In this document: in pieces, positions 18,633 through 27,971 of the stretch
Position numbering within the stretch: position 1 is the stretch's first letter
Layout: each line of letters opens with the position of its first letter
Notes under the pieces: generated by a model
Databases searched by the model: none
The model's input: the letters and a program-made list of their open reading frames with translations, nothing else
What the model was told of the DNA's origin: nothing
NCBI RefSeq assembly: GCF_019670105.1
Contig: NZ_AP023032.1
Location: 3,528,972 to 3,592,971 of the forward strand
DNA from: Agarivorans albus
GTDB lineage: Bacteria; Pseudomonadota; Gammaproteobacteria; Enterobacterales; Celerinatantimonadaceae
DNA length: 64,000 nt
Direction: 5' to 3'
Program-made: the position numbers and the translations under genes

Positions 18633-20264
18633 ATGAATGTTAAGAGCTTGAGATTTAAGTATTCGGTAATTTTTGCAGTCAATGCAATGTTATTGATTTT
18701 GGTATCGCTGATTGGTTTCAATGTTGGTAAAAGTACCTATAGCAGTTTACTCACCGTAGAAGAAAACATCTTACCCGCTCTGGCTGCGGTACTAAATGCC
18801 GATCGAGACCTTTACCAAGCCAGAGTGGCCGAACTAGAAGCACTAGAAGCTCCAAGCTCAGCGCTAGCCGGCTTAATGGATGATTACCAGGAAAATGCTG
18901 AGCAAGCGCATCAACGCATGCAAAAATTTAAAGAACTGTTAAGCGACTACCCCGAAGCCACCCAAAGCTTACAAAGCTTTGAACAAAGATTTAATCAATG
19001 GAAAAAACCGAGTACCGAAGTATTTGCCTTGGTTAAAAGCGGCAAAAGAAAACAAGCCATTGAGTTAAGTGCAAACCAAAGTGTGCAAAGTTTTGAAAGC
19101 CTGCGAGAGCTCTACGATATCGCGACTGAAGCCGCCGAAAAACTGGCCGATGATATTGAGCAGGAGTCTTCTGCCGACGTGACCAGTCAACTCAGTATGC
19201 TCGCAGTTGTGGCGAGCATTGCTGTAGTGCTGTCTATTTTGTTGGCTTACTTTGGACCTAAAATTCTAGTTGATTCAATTACTCGCATTACCGCCCGAAT
19301 TAATGACATTTCTCAAGGCGATGGCGACTTAACTCAACGCCTAGAAGTACAACGTAATGATGAAATAGGCGAGCTAGCCACCAGCTTTAACCAATTTGTA
19401 GATTTGCTAGAAGGCTTAATTGGCAATGTAAACAAATTCTCGGCGGAGCTTAACCAGTCTATCGCTGGCATTGCACAGAAATCAGAGCAAACAACCGAAG
19501 TAAGTAAAGAGCAAAACCAATCGGTAGAAATGATTGCCACAGCGGTGACACAAATGGCAGCAGCCATTAGAGAAGTGGCCAATAATGCCAACCACGCTGC
19601 CGAAGAAATCAACACAGTGAATAGCCAAACCGAGCAAGGACAAAACGTTACCAAAGAATCGGTGGAACACATTAGTTTACTCTCAAACACTGTTCAAGAA
19701 GCCGCCAATGTAGTAGAGAACTTATCGCAAGACTCCGACCGCATCGCCTCAGTATTAGATGTTATTCGCGGGATTGCCGAGCAAACTAACTTACTCGCCT
19801 TAAACGCCGCCATTGAAGCAGCCCGCGCTGGCGAACAAGGCCGCGGATTTGCCGTGGTAGCCGATGAAGTAAGAAGCCTTGCTAGTAAAACGCAACAATC
19901 TACCGAAGATATTCAAAAAATGATTGAAGCGCTACAAAGCGGCGTAACCCAAGCAGTAGATGCTATTAATAAAGGCTCCACAGTTGCCGAAGGCACCGTT
20001 GATTTAGCCGGACAAACCTTAGAAGCGCTTAATCAGATCTTAGAGTCTACCTCTAAGGTGAGCGAGGTTTCGGTCTCAACCGCCACCTCAACCGAAGAGC
20101 AAAGCCATGTAACCGAAGACATTGACCGCAACCTTACAGAGCTAGCCGATAAAACCCGCATTAACTTGGAAAACTCTAGTGACTCTTTAGCTGCAGCACA
20201 ATTAGCAATAGAGAAAGCGGAACAATTAAACCAACAACTTAGTCGCTTTAAAGTATCGGTTTAG
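18633..20264 (+). CDS. Methyl-accepting chemotaxis protein
   Basis: A 543-residue chemoreceptor. The first membrane span is at about residues 10-30, a helical periplasmic sensor domain at about 31-190 (four-helix-bundle type), the second span at about 191-215, HAMP at about 216-268, and then the long cytoplasmic coiled coil. The signalling hairpin tip [32 protein letters not shown]-type sequence is intact near residues 385-416. No CheR/CheB pentapeptide is present at the C-terminus (ends FKVSV). The ligand is unknown. A Rho-independent terminator follows, so it is a single-gene unit. Confidence 0.95.
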   Translation: MNVKSLRFKYSVIFAVNAMLLILVSLIGFNVGKSTYSSLLTVEENILPALAAVLNADRDLYQARVAELEALEAPSSALAGLMDDYQENAEQAHQRMQKFKELLSDYPEATQSLQSFEQRFNQWKKPSTEVFALVKSGKRKQAIELSANQSVQSFESLRELYDIATEAAEKLADDIEQESSADVTSQLSMLAVVASIAVVLSILLAYFGPKILVDSITRITARINDISQGDGDLTQRLEVQRNDEIGELATSFNQFVDLLEGLIGNVNKFSAELNQSIAGIAQKSEQTTEVSKEQNQSVEMIATAVTQMAAAIREVANNANHAAEEINTVNSQTEQGQNVTKESVEHISLLSNTVQEAANVVENLSQDSDRIASVLDVIRGIAEQTNLLALNAAIEAARAGEQGRGFAVVADEVRSLASKTQQSTEDIQKMIEALQSGVTQAVDAINKGSTVAEGTVDLAGQTLEALNQILESTSKVSEVSVSTATSTEEQSHVTEDIDRNLTELADKTRINLENSSDSLAAAQLAIEKAEQLNQQLSRFKVSV

Positions 20265-20293
20265 TTAAATAAGTAACCGGCGTTATCTATCAA

Positions 20294-20325
20294 AGAGTAA
20301 GCAACAATGCTTGCTCTTTTTTATT
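20294..20325 (+). terminator. Rho-independent terminator
   Basis: Stem AGAGTAAGCA / TGCTTGCTCT with a 4-base loop and one G-T wobble, followed by TTTTTT, about 30 bases past the chemoreceptor stop codon. Confidence 0.88.
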
Positions 20326-20417
20326 GCTATCTAACCTAATCTTGGGATAAGTAAGTGACCATAACTCTGCAGGCCAGTACTTAATCTAGCTTCATGTTTC
20401 TGGTGAGATAGTTTGGC

Positions 20418-21365
20418 TTATTTATATAGCTGTTGGTAGTTGGGTAAGTGCTCAAGCCAAAATGGTGGAGTACCAATATATTGCTGTACAGCACCTATAA
20501 ACTCTTTCACTAACACCGTTTGCTTGCGATGTGGATACACCGCATAAATGCCAGTATCCATGGTAGAAATTTGGTAGTTGGTAAGCAGTGGCACTAAGCC
20601 AAGCTGCTCTGCTGAACACTCAAGATTAAACAAGTCAATCATGCTGTAGCCTAAACCATCACACACCGCGCCCATTAAGGCTCGTACATCACTCACTTTA
20701 TAATTGCCACGCATGCGATAGCTTTGGTTGGGTTCACCATGTGGGGTTTCACCCAGCTTGATATGATCGAGCACCCGCTCGCCATTGCTATACACAACCG
20801 CGGGTAACGCCAATAATTGTTCTGGTGTTTCGGGCATACCTTGCTGCTTAACAAAGCTTTTAGAAGCAACCAAAGCAAAGTGAGTATTCGCTAACTTTTT
20901 TGCAATCAAGTTAGACGCATTTAACTTACCAATGCGAAATGCTAAATCATAATGGTCGGCAATTATGTCTGAGCGGCGATCTTCCAATACCATGCTAATT
21001 TTTACCTGTGGGTATTGCTTCATAAACTGCGAGACCACGGGTTGTAAGTATTGCTGGCCAAAAAATATTGGCGCGACAATTCTTAAGGTGCCCTTAGGCT
21101 CCAGTTGGTAAGAGTCAGCAATAATCTGAATGTCGCCCAAGGTATCTAACAACTGCAAGGCTTTATCGAAAATCTCTTCACCAGCTGGAGTTAAGGCAAA
21201 GGAACGGGTAGAGCGATTAAGTAGCTGCACGCCAAGTTCAGTTTCTAGCTTTTTAATCTGCTTAGAGAGCAAAGAATTATCCATATTGTGCAAGGCAGCA
21301 GCTTTAACAAATGAGCCTTGTTGCACAACATCAACAAACAAAGACAATTGCTTGGTATTCGACAT
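20418..21365 (-). CDS. LysR family transcriptional regulator
   Basis: A 315-residue LysR-type regulator. The winged helix-turn-helix covers about residues 1-60 (FVDVVQQGSFVKAAALHNMDNS, then LSKQIKKLETELGVQLLNRSTR, a strong family signature). The effector-binding domain covers about 90-300. The start ATG at 21365 has AAGGAGAG at ideal distance. It is transcribed divergently from the RND efflux genes, the usual arrangement when the regulator controls them. The effector is not known. Candidate operator repeats lie between the two promoters. Confidence 0.95.
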   Translation of the reverse strand: MSNTKQLSLFVDVVQQGSFVKAAALHNMDNSLLSKQIKKLETELGVQLLNRSTRSFALTPAGEEIFDKALQLLDTLGDIQIIADSYQLEPKGTLRIVAPIFFGQQYLQPVVSQFMKQYPQVKISMVLEDRRSDIIADHYDLAFRIGKLNASNLIAKKLANTHFALVASKSFVKQQGMPETPEQLLALPAVVYSNGERVLDHIKLGETPHGEPNQSYRMRGNYKVSDVRALMGAVCDGLGYSMIDLFNLECSAEQLGLVPLLTNYQISTMDTGIYAVYPHRKQTVLVKEFIGAVQQYIGTPPFWLEHLPNYQQLYK

Positions 21366-21719
21366 TCCCTCTCCTTAACACAAAACTTTGACTAAACCGC
21401 TCATCCACTTGCAAGTACTCACTTACAAGTACTTACTCAAACAAACAGGCGCTTTCCAACATACCCTATTTGGCCTATTTACCCTAGAGCAACAACTCAG
21501 CTAGGCCGCACAATGGCGCAAACACACACCGCTGTACTTGCACAGAAACAACCTTTGAACAATTCCATCCAGATGCCTTTGTCAGTGTATGTCAATTCCA
21601 AAAATACAAAATCGCCAGTAAGTCGCGACAGTACTTACCGCGAGCAATTTTATACTTTGTGCATTGTAAATCATTAAGCGATTAAGCCCCGTTTCAACAA
21701 TAGATGCCAAGGAGCTTTT
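21366..21719. promoter_or_regulatory. Divergent promoter region with repeated ACTTAC motifs
   Basis: Spacer of 354 bases between the LysR gene and the RND efflux pair. It contains a 12-base near-identical direct repeat, CAAGTACTCACT at 21412-21423 and CAAGTACTTACT at 21426-21437, spaced 14 bases apart. An inverted repeat GTAAGT-N9-ACTTAC lies at 21618-21638. The shared ACTTAC core fits LysR-type binding (dyad with an approximately T-N11-A layout). That these are the operators is inference. Confidence 0.5.
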
Positions 21720-22844
21720 GTGAAAAAACTGGCGATTAAACCCATCTTAATGGCGATAGGCTTATTAGTACTTTCGTTAGCCACCATTGTAATTTTAGAG
21801 CCGCAAGCAATAGAAGATGCGCCCGCGAAGGTCGATTATCTGCCTCTTAGCGCGTTAGTGGTAAGCCCCACTAATTATCAGCCCAAACTGTTATTAAGCG
21901 GCATTAGCAAAGCCCGTTGGTTTAACCAACTTAAAGCCCAAAGCAGTGGCCAAATTATTAACTTTGATGAGCAGTTAACCCCCGGCAGTTTAGTCTCTAA
22001 ACAACAACTTTTGCTTAAAGTCGATCCCATTCATTTGCAAGCCGAACTTAGCGCTGCCTTAAGCCAAATAAAGCTAGCCGAACTTAACTACCAGCGAGAA
22101 AAGCACGAACAAACCGTAGCGCTTAGTATGTTGTCTAGTACAGCCAGTTCGGCCTTTGCTCGACGTGAACCTCAATTGGCGGCAGCCAAAGCAGAGCTGG
22201 CCCAAGCCAAAGGCAGCTACCAAAGTATTCAGCAACGCCTGCACGATAGCCAAGTAGACGCGCCGTTTAACGCCATCATCATTAATAGCTACGTTAGCCC
22301 TAAGCAGCAATTAGATGTGGGCGATCCGCTGTTTGATATAGCCTCAAGCGAAAGCATCGACATTACCTTGCCAGTGTCAGAGCTGCACTGGTCACGGATT
22401 CAAGCCAGTTTAGCCGAGCCACAAATTACCGTTATCGACCGCCAAAATAAAACTTGGCCCGCCAGCGTGCGTTATATTGCGCCACAAGTAGACACCACCA
22501 CTCGCCAACGGCAAGTGGTGTTAAGTGTGGCTAAGCCCTATCAAAGCAAACCTCGGCTATTGCCCGAGCAGCAAGTAAACATTCAAGTCAGTTTAAGTGT
22601 GCAATCTGAGGTGGCCAAACTACCAATGAGCGCATTAACCAAAGATGGCGAAGTATGGACCATCGACAGCAAACAACAATTACAGCTTGAGCAAGTAACT
22701 ATTTTGGATGAGAACGAAAGCACAGTATGGCTAAAGTTTGTCAATCAGCCGGAGCAAACTCGCAGCGTAGTCGTTTATCCCTTGCCCTCATTACTACCGG
22801 GGTTACGCGTTAAGCCAAACCTTGTGCAGGAGAGCCAATTATGA
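21720..22844 (+). CDS. RND efflux system periplasmic adaptor subunit
   Basis: A 374-residue membrane-fusion protein. The N-terminal hydrophobic anchor (about residues 5-27) is followed by the beta-barrel/lipoyl/helical-hairpin arrangement of HlyD/AcrA-type adaptors: QSSGQIINFDEQLTPGSLV is the first lipoyl half, a hairpin covers about 100-165, and DSQVDAPFNAIIINSYVS is the second lipoyl half. It links the inner-membrane pump to an outer-membrane channel, which is not encoded here. GTG start with GGAG upstream. It overlaps the RND pump gene by 4 bases (ATGA). Confidence 0.93.
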   Translation: MKKLAIKPILMAIGLLVLSLATIVILEPQAIEDAPAKVDYLPLSALVVSPTNYQPKLLLSGISKARWFNQLKAQSSGQIINFDEQLTPGSLVSKQQLLLKVDPIHLQAELSAALSQIKLAELNYQREKHEQTVALSMLSSTASSAFARREPQLAAAKAELAQAKGSYQSIQQRLHDSQVDAPFNAIIINSYVSPKQQLDVGDPLFDIASSESIDITLPVSELHWSRIQASLAEPQITVIDRQNKTWPASVRYIAPQVDTTTRQRQVVLSVAKPYQSKPRLLPEQQVNIQVSLSVQSEVAKLPMSALTKDGEVWTIDSKQQLQLEQVTILDENESTVWLKFVNQPEQTRSVVVYPLPSLLPGLRVKPNLVQESQL

Positions 22845-25800
22845 GACAGCTAAGCCATTGGTTTTTGCATAATAGCGTCGCGGCAAACCTCCTTATGCTG
22901 GCAATTATTGTGGCGGGTATGCTCTCGCTAAACCATTTAAGGGTTGAGTCCTTTCCGCAAATTGCGCCGTCGAGTTTGGTTATTAGTGTTGCCTATCCCG
23001 GTGGAACCGCCGAACAAATTGACCAAAGCGTTACCCAGCGTATCGAACAAGCCATTGGTGATTTAACTGGTATTAAACAAATAGTGAGCGAATCTTCAGC
23101 CGGTTTTTCTCAAGTAAGAGTACGCAAAACCTCTGGTACCGATTTAAACCGTTTAATAGAAGATGTTCGCAATCGGGTAAATGCCATTGCTAACTTTCCA
23201 GTACAGGCAGAAAGCCCGCAAATAAGCCGTGATGAATACACCAACCTTGCGGCATTTGTGATTATCTCCGCCCCTCGGCCCGACCAACAATTTCAGCCGA
23301 TTGCTCGCCAAGTAGAGCTAGCCCTGAAGAAGCACCCCAAAATAGCCAAAGTTAGCAATTGGGGGGCGCGTATGCCCCTAATTGTTATTGAGCCAAAATT
23401 AGAGCAGCTTAAAAACTACCGGCTGAGCTTAGAAGAACTGTCGGCACGCATTGAACAAATGTCGATAGAAACCCGCAGCGGTGAACTAAAAAGCGCCCGC
23501 GGCCGCATGGTGTTGCGCGGCGATGGCTACGCCGACAACCTGCAAGAGCTCAAGCAGCTAGGCATTTTATCTAGCCCAACCGGCAGCGTAACACTGGGTG
23601 ATTTAGCCCATGTTTATCGCGATTACGAAGCCAGCGGTTCAATTGTGCGTAATAACGGCGAGTCTGCCATTGCCCTACTCATTAGCACCAGCCAACAAGA
23701 CAACTTACTCGAAGTAAGCCAAGCGGTTAAACAAGTACTTGGCCAACAAGCAGAGCGTTTACCTAATGATGTAAGCCTATCCACCATGGCCGACATGGCG
23801 CCCTATATTGAGGACCAACTCAGCCGATTAGCCGACAACGCCTGGCAAGGTTTGCTGATTGTGTTAATTCTGCTGGGCATATTCTTAGAGCTAAAAGTGG
23901 CAGTTTGGGTAGCCATGGGCATTCCAGTTGCTATCGCAGGTACCTTTGCCGCCATGGGTTTTATGAATTACAGCATTAACGACATCACCCTATTCGGCAT
24001 TATTTTGGTATTAGGAATTTTAGTCGACGACGCCGTAGTGGTGGGCGAAAGCATTCACGAACAACGCAGTAAAAGTAAGCAAGCACTAAAGGCTACCTGG
24101 CGCGGCTTAGAGTCGGTCTCTGTTGCTACGGTATTTGGCGCACTTACCACCATTGCTGCATTTTCGCCGATGTTATGGATAGATAACGAGCTAGCCAAAT
24201 TACTCGCTAGTTTTTCAGCGGTAGTTGTTTTTGCCCTGATCTTTTCCCTAATCGAAAGTAAATTGATTTTGCCGGCCCATTTAGCGGCAATTCGCTACCC
24301 CTCAACAGCCAATAAGCAATCGGCATCGTGGTTTCGCCGAGTACAACAGCTGGCTCAAGCTGGGCTCAATCGCTTTAGCCAAAAAATCTATAGCCCCATA
24401 TTGAGCAAAGCCATTGATAACAAAACCGCTACCCTTATTAGCTTTTTTGCCTTAGTGCTTTTAGCTTACGGCTTTTGGTCTACAGGGCTTATTCGTAGTG
24501 CTATTTTCCCAGAAATTCCCGGCCGTTATATAAGTGCCAACGTAAGTTTGGAAGACGGCGCTCCACTGCCTCTACAACAAAAAACCTTGTTTAAGTTAGA
24601 ACAAAGCGCGCTGCAACTAAACCAGCAAGTTCAAGAGCAATATCAGTTACAGCAACAGCCCATTAGCAACCTACTCATTTGGTCAGACGGTTACGGCTCG
24701 ATAGAAGCCACCTTAGAAATTAGTAATGAAGCGCTTAGCAACTTGCCAAACAACTTATTACTTAATCAGTGGCGCGAACTGAACGGCAGCATAGAAGGCG
24801 CTTACTCCAGTGAGTTTACCGCCGACGATGAACCAGCGGGCGGCACCAGCCTAGCCATTAGCGCAGAAGATCGCCAACTTGCAGTATTAGCCGCTACCAC
24901 ACTAAGCGAACACGTTAGTCGCCTAGCTGGCGCGCAAGATGTGCGCCACGATGCACGTGGCGGTAGCCAGCAATTGCGTATAGAGCTAAACGACTTTGGC
25001 CGCCAGCTAGGCTTAACTCAACGACAACTAGCACTGTTTGCTGGCGGCGCCTTTGGCGAGCGCGAAATCCACCGTTTGTTGCAACAAGGCCAAGAAACCA
25101 AAGTTATCGTGCGTTATAACCACAGCCAAAAAACCACTACTCAACAGCTTCTCGCCACGCCGATTTTTTTAGAAAACGGCGAATCATTAATGCTGGGCGA
25201 CGTGGCTAAGCTGCGTTTTGAGCAACACGCAGAAGTGCTCTATCGACGCAATCAAGAGCAAGTGGTTAACCTGTACTGGCGCCAAGACCGCGGCGTTCAA
25301 TCACCCGAAGAGGTGCTAGCCAAGCTACAACCTATTATCAAAGACATTGAACAACGCTACCCAGGGGTAAGCATAAACCCCGATGGCGAGTTTGAAGAAC
25401 TAGGCGAGGTACAAGCAGGTTTTAAATCGGCCATGATCATGACCCTGCTGTTAATCTACATTTTGTTGGCGGTGCCTTTAAAGTCTTATTGGCAGCCGCT
25501 CATCATTATGGCGGTTATCCCTTTTGGTTTTGCTGGCGCCATATTTGGCCACGGCATCATGGACTTACCCTTAAGCATTTTGTCGATGTTTGGCATGATG
25601 GCCATGACCGGTATCGTGATTAACGATTCACTGGTGCTAATTACCCGCTTCAACCAATATTACCGCGCTGGCATGCCCTTAAAACAAGCATTAATTAAAG
25701 CCGGCACTAGCCGCTTACGCGCAATATTTTTAACCACCATCACCACCGTGTGTGGCCTGCTCCCTTTATTGTTAGAAAGCGCCGAACAAGCGCAATACCT

Positions 25801-25942
25801 AAAACCAGCCGCAGTATCTTTAGTGTTTGGCGAGCTGTTTGCCACAGGCGTTACCTTGGTGATTATTCCTACTTTGCTGGGGGTATTTACTCGCCGCGAT
25901 GTAGCCAGACTCCCGACAAAAGTGGCAGTGTTTAACTCGTAA
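22841..25942 (+). CDS. RND efflux pump, inner-membrane permease
   Basis: A 1033-residue AcrB/HAE1-like proton-driven exporter. The first membrane span is at about residues 12-30 and a large periplasmic loop at about 35-330. The TM2-TM6 block includes the GILVDDAVVVGESI motif (paired Asp in TM4 for proton relay, near residue 395). A second large loop and TM7-TM12 follow. Length and layout are full for the family. Translationally coupled to the adaptor. No outer-membrane factor gene follows. Substrates are not predictable; control by the divergent LysR regulator is likely. Confidence 0.95.
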   Translation: MRQLSHWFLHNSVAANLLMLAIIVAGMLSLNHLRVESFPQIAPSSLVISVAYPGGTAEQIDQSVTQRIEQAIGDLTGIKQIVSESSAGFSQVRVRKTSGTDLNRLIEDVRNRVNAIANFPVQAESPQISRDEYTNLAAFVIISAPRPDQQFQPIARQVELALKKHPKIAKVSNWGARMPLIVIEPKLEQLKNYRLSLEELSARIEQMSIETRSGELKSARGRMVLRGDGYADNLQELKQLGILSSPTGSVTLGDLAHVYRDYEASGSIVRNNGESAIALLISTSQQDNLLEVSQAVKQVLGQQAERLPNDVSLSTMADMAPYIEDQLSRLADNAWQGLLIVLILLGIFLELKVAVWVAMGIPVAIAGTFAAMGFMNYSINDITLFGIILVLGILVDDAVVVGESIHEQRSKSKQALKATWRGLESVSVATVFGALTTIAAFSPMLWIDNELAKLLASFSAVVVFALIFSLIESKLILPAHLAAIRYPSTANKQSASWFRRVQQLAQAGLNRFSQKIYSPILSKAIDNKTATLISFFALVLLAYGFWSTGLIRSAIFPEIPGRYISANVSLEDGAPLPLQQKTLFKLEQSALQLNQQVQEQYQLQQQPISNLLIWSDGYGSIEATLEISNEALSNLPNNLLLNQWRELNGSIEGAYSSEFTADDEPAGGTSLAISAEDRQLAVLAATTLSEHVSRLAGAQDVRHDARGGSQQLRIELNDFGRQLGLTQRQLALFAGGAFGEREIHRLLQQGQETKVIVRYNHSQKTTTQQLLATPIFLENGESLMLGDVAKLRFEQHAEVLYRRNQEQVVNLYWRQDRGVQSPEEVLAKLQPIIKDIEQRYPGVSINPDGEFEELGEVQAGFKSAMIMTLLLIYILLAVPLKSYWQPLIIMAVIPFGFAGAIFGHGIMDLPLSILSMFGMMAMTGIVINDSLVLITRFNQYYRAGMPLKQALIKAGTSRLRAIFLTTITTVCGLLPLLLESAEQAQYLKPAAVSLVFGELFATGVTLVIIPTLLGVFTRRDVARLPTKVAVFNS

Positions 25943-25982
25943 ATAAAAAACCAGTAAAGGCCAAGCCCTCGGCCTTTATTGG
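25940..25982 (-). terminator. Rho-independent terminator between convergent genes
   Basis: A 12-bp stem CCAGTAAAGGCC / GGCCTTTATTGG with one wobble and an 8-base loop. On the minus strand it is followed by TTTTTTATTT, so it ends the YbjQ-type gene, whose stop codon lies inside the stem. In the plus direction no T-run follows. Confidence 0.8.
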
Positions 25983-26293
25983 CTTAACTTAACGGCAGTG
26001 CCAAACACCATAATTTCTGAAGAACCGTCCATAATTGCACTGGTAGTAAAACGGATCCCCACCACAGCGTCAGCACCTTTGTTTTTGGCACTCTCAACCA
26101 TGCGTTGAATCGCCACGTCACGTGCTTCGCTTAGCATCTCGGTGTAACCACGGATCTCGCCGCCCACAATGCTTTTAAAGCCCGCCATAATATCGCGCCC
26201 AATGTGTTTAGACTGCACCACACTGCCAGTCACCACACCTAATACTTCGCGAGTAGGTTTTCCGGCTATTGATTCTGTAGTAGTAAAGATCAT
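25976..26293 (-). CDS. ybjQ: YbjQ/UPF0145 family protein
   Basis: A 105-residue soluble protein of the UPF0145 (DUF74, YbjQ) family. The whole family pattern is present: TTTESIAGKPTREVLGVVTG, the RDIMAGFKSIVGGEIRGYTEML core, and NKGADAVVGIRFTTSAI. Members form pentamers; a role in metal binding was proposed, but the function is not established. AAGGAA lies upstream of ATG 26293. A single gene convergent with the RND pump. Confidence 0.93.
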   Translation of the reverse strand: MIFTTTESIAGKPTREVLGVVTGSVVQSKHIGRDIMAGFKSIVGGEIRGYTEMLSEARDVAIQRMVESAKNKGADAVVGIRFTTSAIMDGSSEIMVFGTAVKLSQ

Positions 26294-26789
26294 CTTGATT
26301 CCTTAGGTGGAGTGACTTGGTTTGTACTTTGGCATGATAGCTTAAAAGCAAAATTGGCCATACTTTCATGCGAGTTACTCTTTGATTGGCTGACAAAGCT
26401 ATACTGCCGGAAAGGCTTGCTATATGTGTTGGCATCCATCAGTAGTAACGTAGAAGTGGATCTCTGATACCTAACTCGCTTTAACCCCAATAGTGATACT
26501 GCTTCCTCATAACTACCCTTAATAAACCCATGTACCTTTCGTTTTTCTAGTCGTGTGAACAAAGCACTGTGGTTATACACATGTAAATTGTGATTCCTTC
26601 TTTCCACAAAGGCTTGCATGCTTTTGTGCTGATATTTTTGTTATTTTTCGAGCTAGGTCGCTGATTTAGCTTAGAAAATGTGATCGTCTGAGTTTTATCA
26701 AATGTATGATATAAGGAAAAATTCCTTGTTTAAACAAGGAATTTTTCCTATTAATAAGCTTTTAGAAGGCAGAAAAGACTGAGGCGTAA
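26294..26789. other. Spacer between ybjQ and the cassette array
   Basis: About 500 bases with no convincing gene. A 109-codon minus-strand reading frame (26290-26619) lacks a ribosome-binding site and any recognisable motif. The distinctive element is the perfect 36-bp palindrome at 26714-26749. The 5' boundary of the first integron cassette must lie here, but no full attC or attI site is seen; GGCGTAAGTG at 26782-26791 is reminiscent of an attC 3' end and may be chance. Confidence 0.45.
26714..26749. repeat. Perfect 36-bp palindrome (possible bidirectional terminator)
   Basis: Bases 26714-26731 are the exact reverse complement of 26732-26749, centred on GTTTAAAC. The transcript would fold with CCTTG/CAAGG flanked by A- and T-tracts on either side, so it could terminate transcription in both directions. 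It sits at the edge of the integron cassette array. Confidence 0.8.
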
Positions 26790-26996
26790 GTGACAAAGAG
26801 ACTTGAGCTGGTATCAGGTAGCAAAAAACTAGTTATCGAACACGATTTACCCGAGGTCGGGTGCTACTTGTATGTTTATGAAGGTGGCTGTTGTATCCAC
26901 GACTCATTGCAAGACACCGAAGAACTTGCGAAAGAAGAAGCCCATGAGAAGTGGGGTGTTGAAGAAAGCGAATGGCCCAATGAACCTACTCGCTAA
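26790..26996 (+). CDS. Integron-cassette hypothetical protein (cassette 1)
   Basis: A 68-residue acidic protein (LELVSGSKKLVIEHDLPEVGCYLYVYEGG, then a helical DTEELAKEEAHEKWGVEE). GTG start at 26790 with no strong ribosome-binding site. Small proteins with this style of beta-then-helix layout are often met in Vibrio-type cassette arrays; I cannot name a function. Its stop is followed about 66 bases later by an attC site, so it belongs to a gene cassette. Confidence 0.65.
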   Translation: MTKRLELVSGSKKLVIEHDLPEVGCYLYVYEGGCCIHDSLQDTEELAKEEAHEKWGVEESEWPNEPTR

Positions 26997-27062
26997 AGCA
27001 CACGTTTTCGCAGGGCATTATTTGGTTCTTCTGGTGATGCGCAAACACCTGGTTGTGCTGCC

Positions 27063-27167
27063 ATCTAACAAGCAAATCAACCGAGCACTCGTCGCTGCGC
27101 TCCTCGCGGGGACAAGTGCCACGACACGGCGGAGCCGCTGCACTTGCCCGTTATTTGGGCGTTATAC
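27063..27167 (+). repeat. attC recombination site 1
   Basis: Begins with ATCTAACAAGC (R'' pattern RYYYAAC) and ends with GGGCGTTATAC (R' GTT core), 105 bases. The interior can fold through GGGACAAGTGC / GCACTTGCCC. The final GTTATAC is the exact complement of the GTATAAC that begins attC 2, as expected for the two ends of one cassette. Confidence 0.82.
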
Positions 27168-27179
27168 GTCAGGATCGAA

Positions 27180-27464
27180 ATGGAACAATCAATTACACTA
27201 AATATCCCTCAAAATTTAACCGACGAACAATGGGAAAAAATTTCTGAAGTTTATCGAAGTATGGATGGGTGGCTAGAAGGCCTGAACTTTCCATATTGGT
27301 ATGGTTCAGAAGGTGAAGAAAAATTTATTTCGGTTTCATTTGAACCAAGTGGTTTTCTTTTTACTGGTAATGTAAGTCATGATTTTTGGGTAGGTTGGAT
27401 GACACAAATTTGTGCGAAACTTTCCTTGGCTTTAGGTCAAGAAGTATATGATGCAACAATGTAA
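27180..27464 (+). CDS. Integron-cassette hypothetical protein (cassette 2)
   Basis: A 94-residue soluble protein, rich in aromatic residues (WYGSEGEEKFISVSFEPSGFLF). The frame extends 36 bases further upstream, but that part overlaps the attC site; ATG at 27180 lies just downstream of GTTATACG, the normal position for a cassette gene. No family is recognised. The base composition is AT-richer than that of neighbouring chromosomal genes, in line with transfer. Confidence 0.65.
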   Translation: MEQSITLNIPQNLTDEQWEKISEVYRSMDGWLEGLNFPYWYGSEGEEKFISVSFEPSGFLFTGNVSHDFWVGWMTQICAKLSLALGQEVYDATM

Positions 27465-27468
27465 AGAC

Positions 27469-27491
27469 GTATAACAAAGCTAATCAAAGAT
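27469..27491 (+). repeat. Vestigial attC site 2
   Basis: GTATAACAAAGCTAATCAAAG matches the first 20 or so bases of attC 1 (ATCTAACAAGCAAATCAA), but the middle and the 3' core are missing and the next gene starts at once. It looks like an attC site truncated by deletion, fusing cassettes 2 and 3. Confidence 0.6.
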
Positions 27492-27971
27492 ATGAATGAA
27501 ATTTATAAATGTCCTAAGTGTTCTGATGATCTTGGTATGTCGGGAGGTAAATATTGCTGTTGGAATTCTGACTGTGATTTTTGTTCTTACCGCCCTTGGA
27601 TTAGTCCTCCTGAAAAAATTGAAGAGTTTGATATTTCTAAAGATCTCGAAAATATTATTGGTGAGTGCCTAAGCGCATCAGGCTATGGACCTTTCTTTGT
27701 AGATGAAGGAGCTAAAGATAACCCATATTGGGAATATGAGACTTTGTTGGGTTTTCCACCAGAGGAGGTTCAGAAAATATCTAAACAGTGGCCAAACGTA
27801 AATATCTCAGATGTGCATGTTTCTGAGCTTATTAGTTTTTGTTTTTGTAATTTAATTAACTACCCGCACAGGTGCGAGAAATACTGGTCAGAGTATTTAT
27901 CAGTGAGTCGAGAGCAATTAATCGAGTTTGCCACTTTCTGGAGAAAATCTAAATATGTGCAAAGCACCTAA
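27492..27971 (+). CDS. Integron-cassette protein with N-terminal zinc-ribbon-like cysteines (cassette 3)
   Basis: A 159-residue soluble protein. The N-terminus has CPKC near residue 7 and further cysteines at CCWNSDCDFC (about residues 22-31), a layout that could bind zinc. The rest is acidic and helical with no recognised motif. ATG 27492 follows the attC remnant directly; its TAA stop lies inside the R'' sequence of attC 3. AT-rich and unlike the flanking chromosome. Confidence 0.68.
   Translation: MNEIYKCPKCSDDLGMSGGKYCCWNSDCDFCSYRPWISPPEKIEEFDISKDLENIIGECLSASGYGPFFVDEGAKDNPYWEYETLLGFPPEEVQKISKQWPNVNISDVHVSELISFCFCNLINYPHRCEKYWSEYLSVSREQLIEFATFWRKSKYVQST

Noticed and set aside
19334-19690. 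Long antisense reading frames within the chemoreceptor and other genes
   Set aside because: Codon-shadow frames of strongly supported genes; no ribosome-binding site and low-complexity Ser/Ala/Thr-rich products.
26290-26619. 109-codon minus-strand reading frame overlapping the start of ybjQ
   Set aside because: No ribosome-binding site, no recognisable motif, mixed composition, and it overlaps the leader of a well-supported gene.
26782-26791. GGCGTAAGTG as a 5' attC core for cassette 1
   Set aside because: Lacks one T of the GTTRRRY core and shows no paired arm upstream; too short to call.
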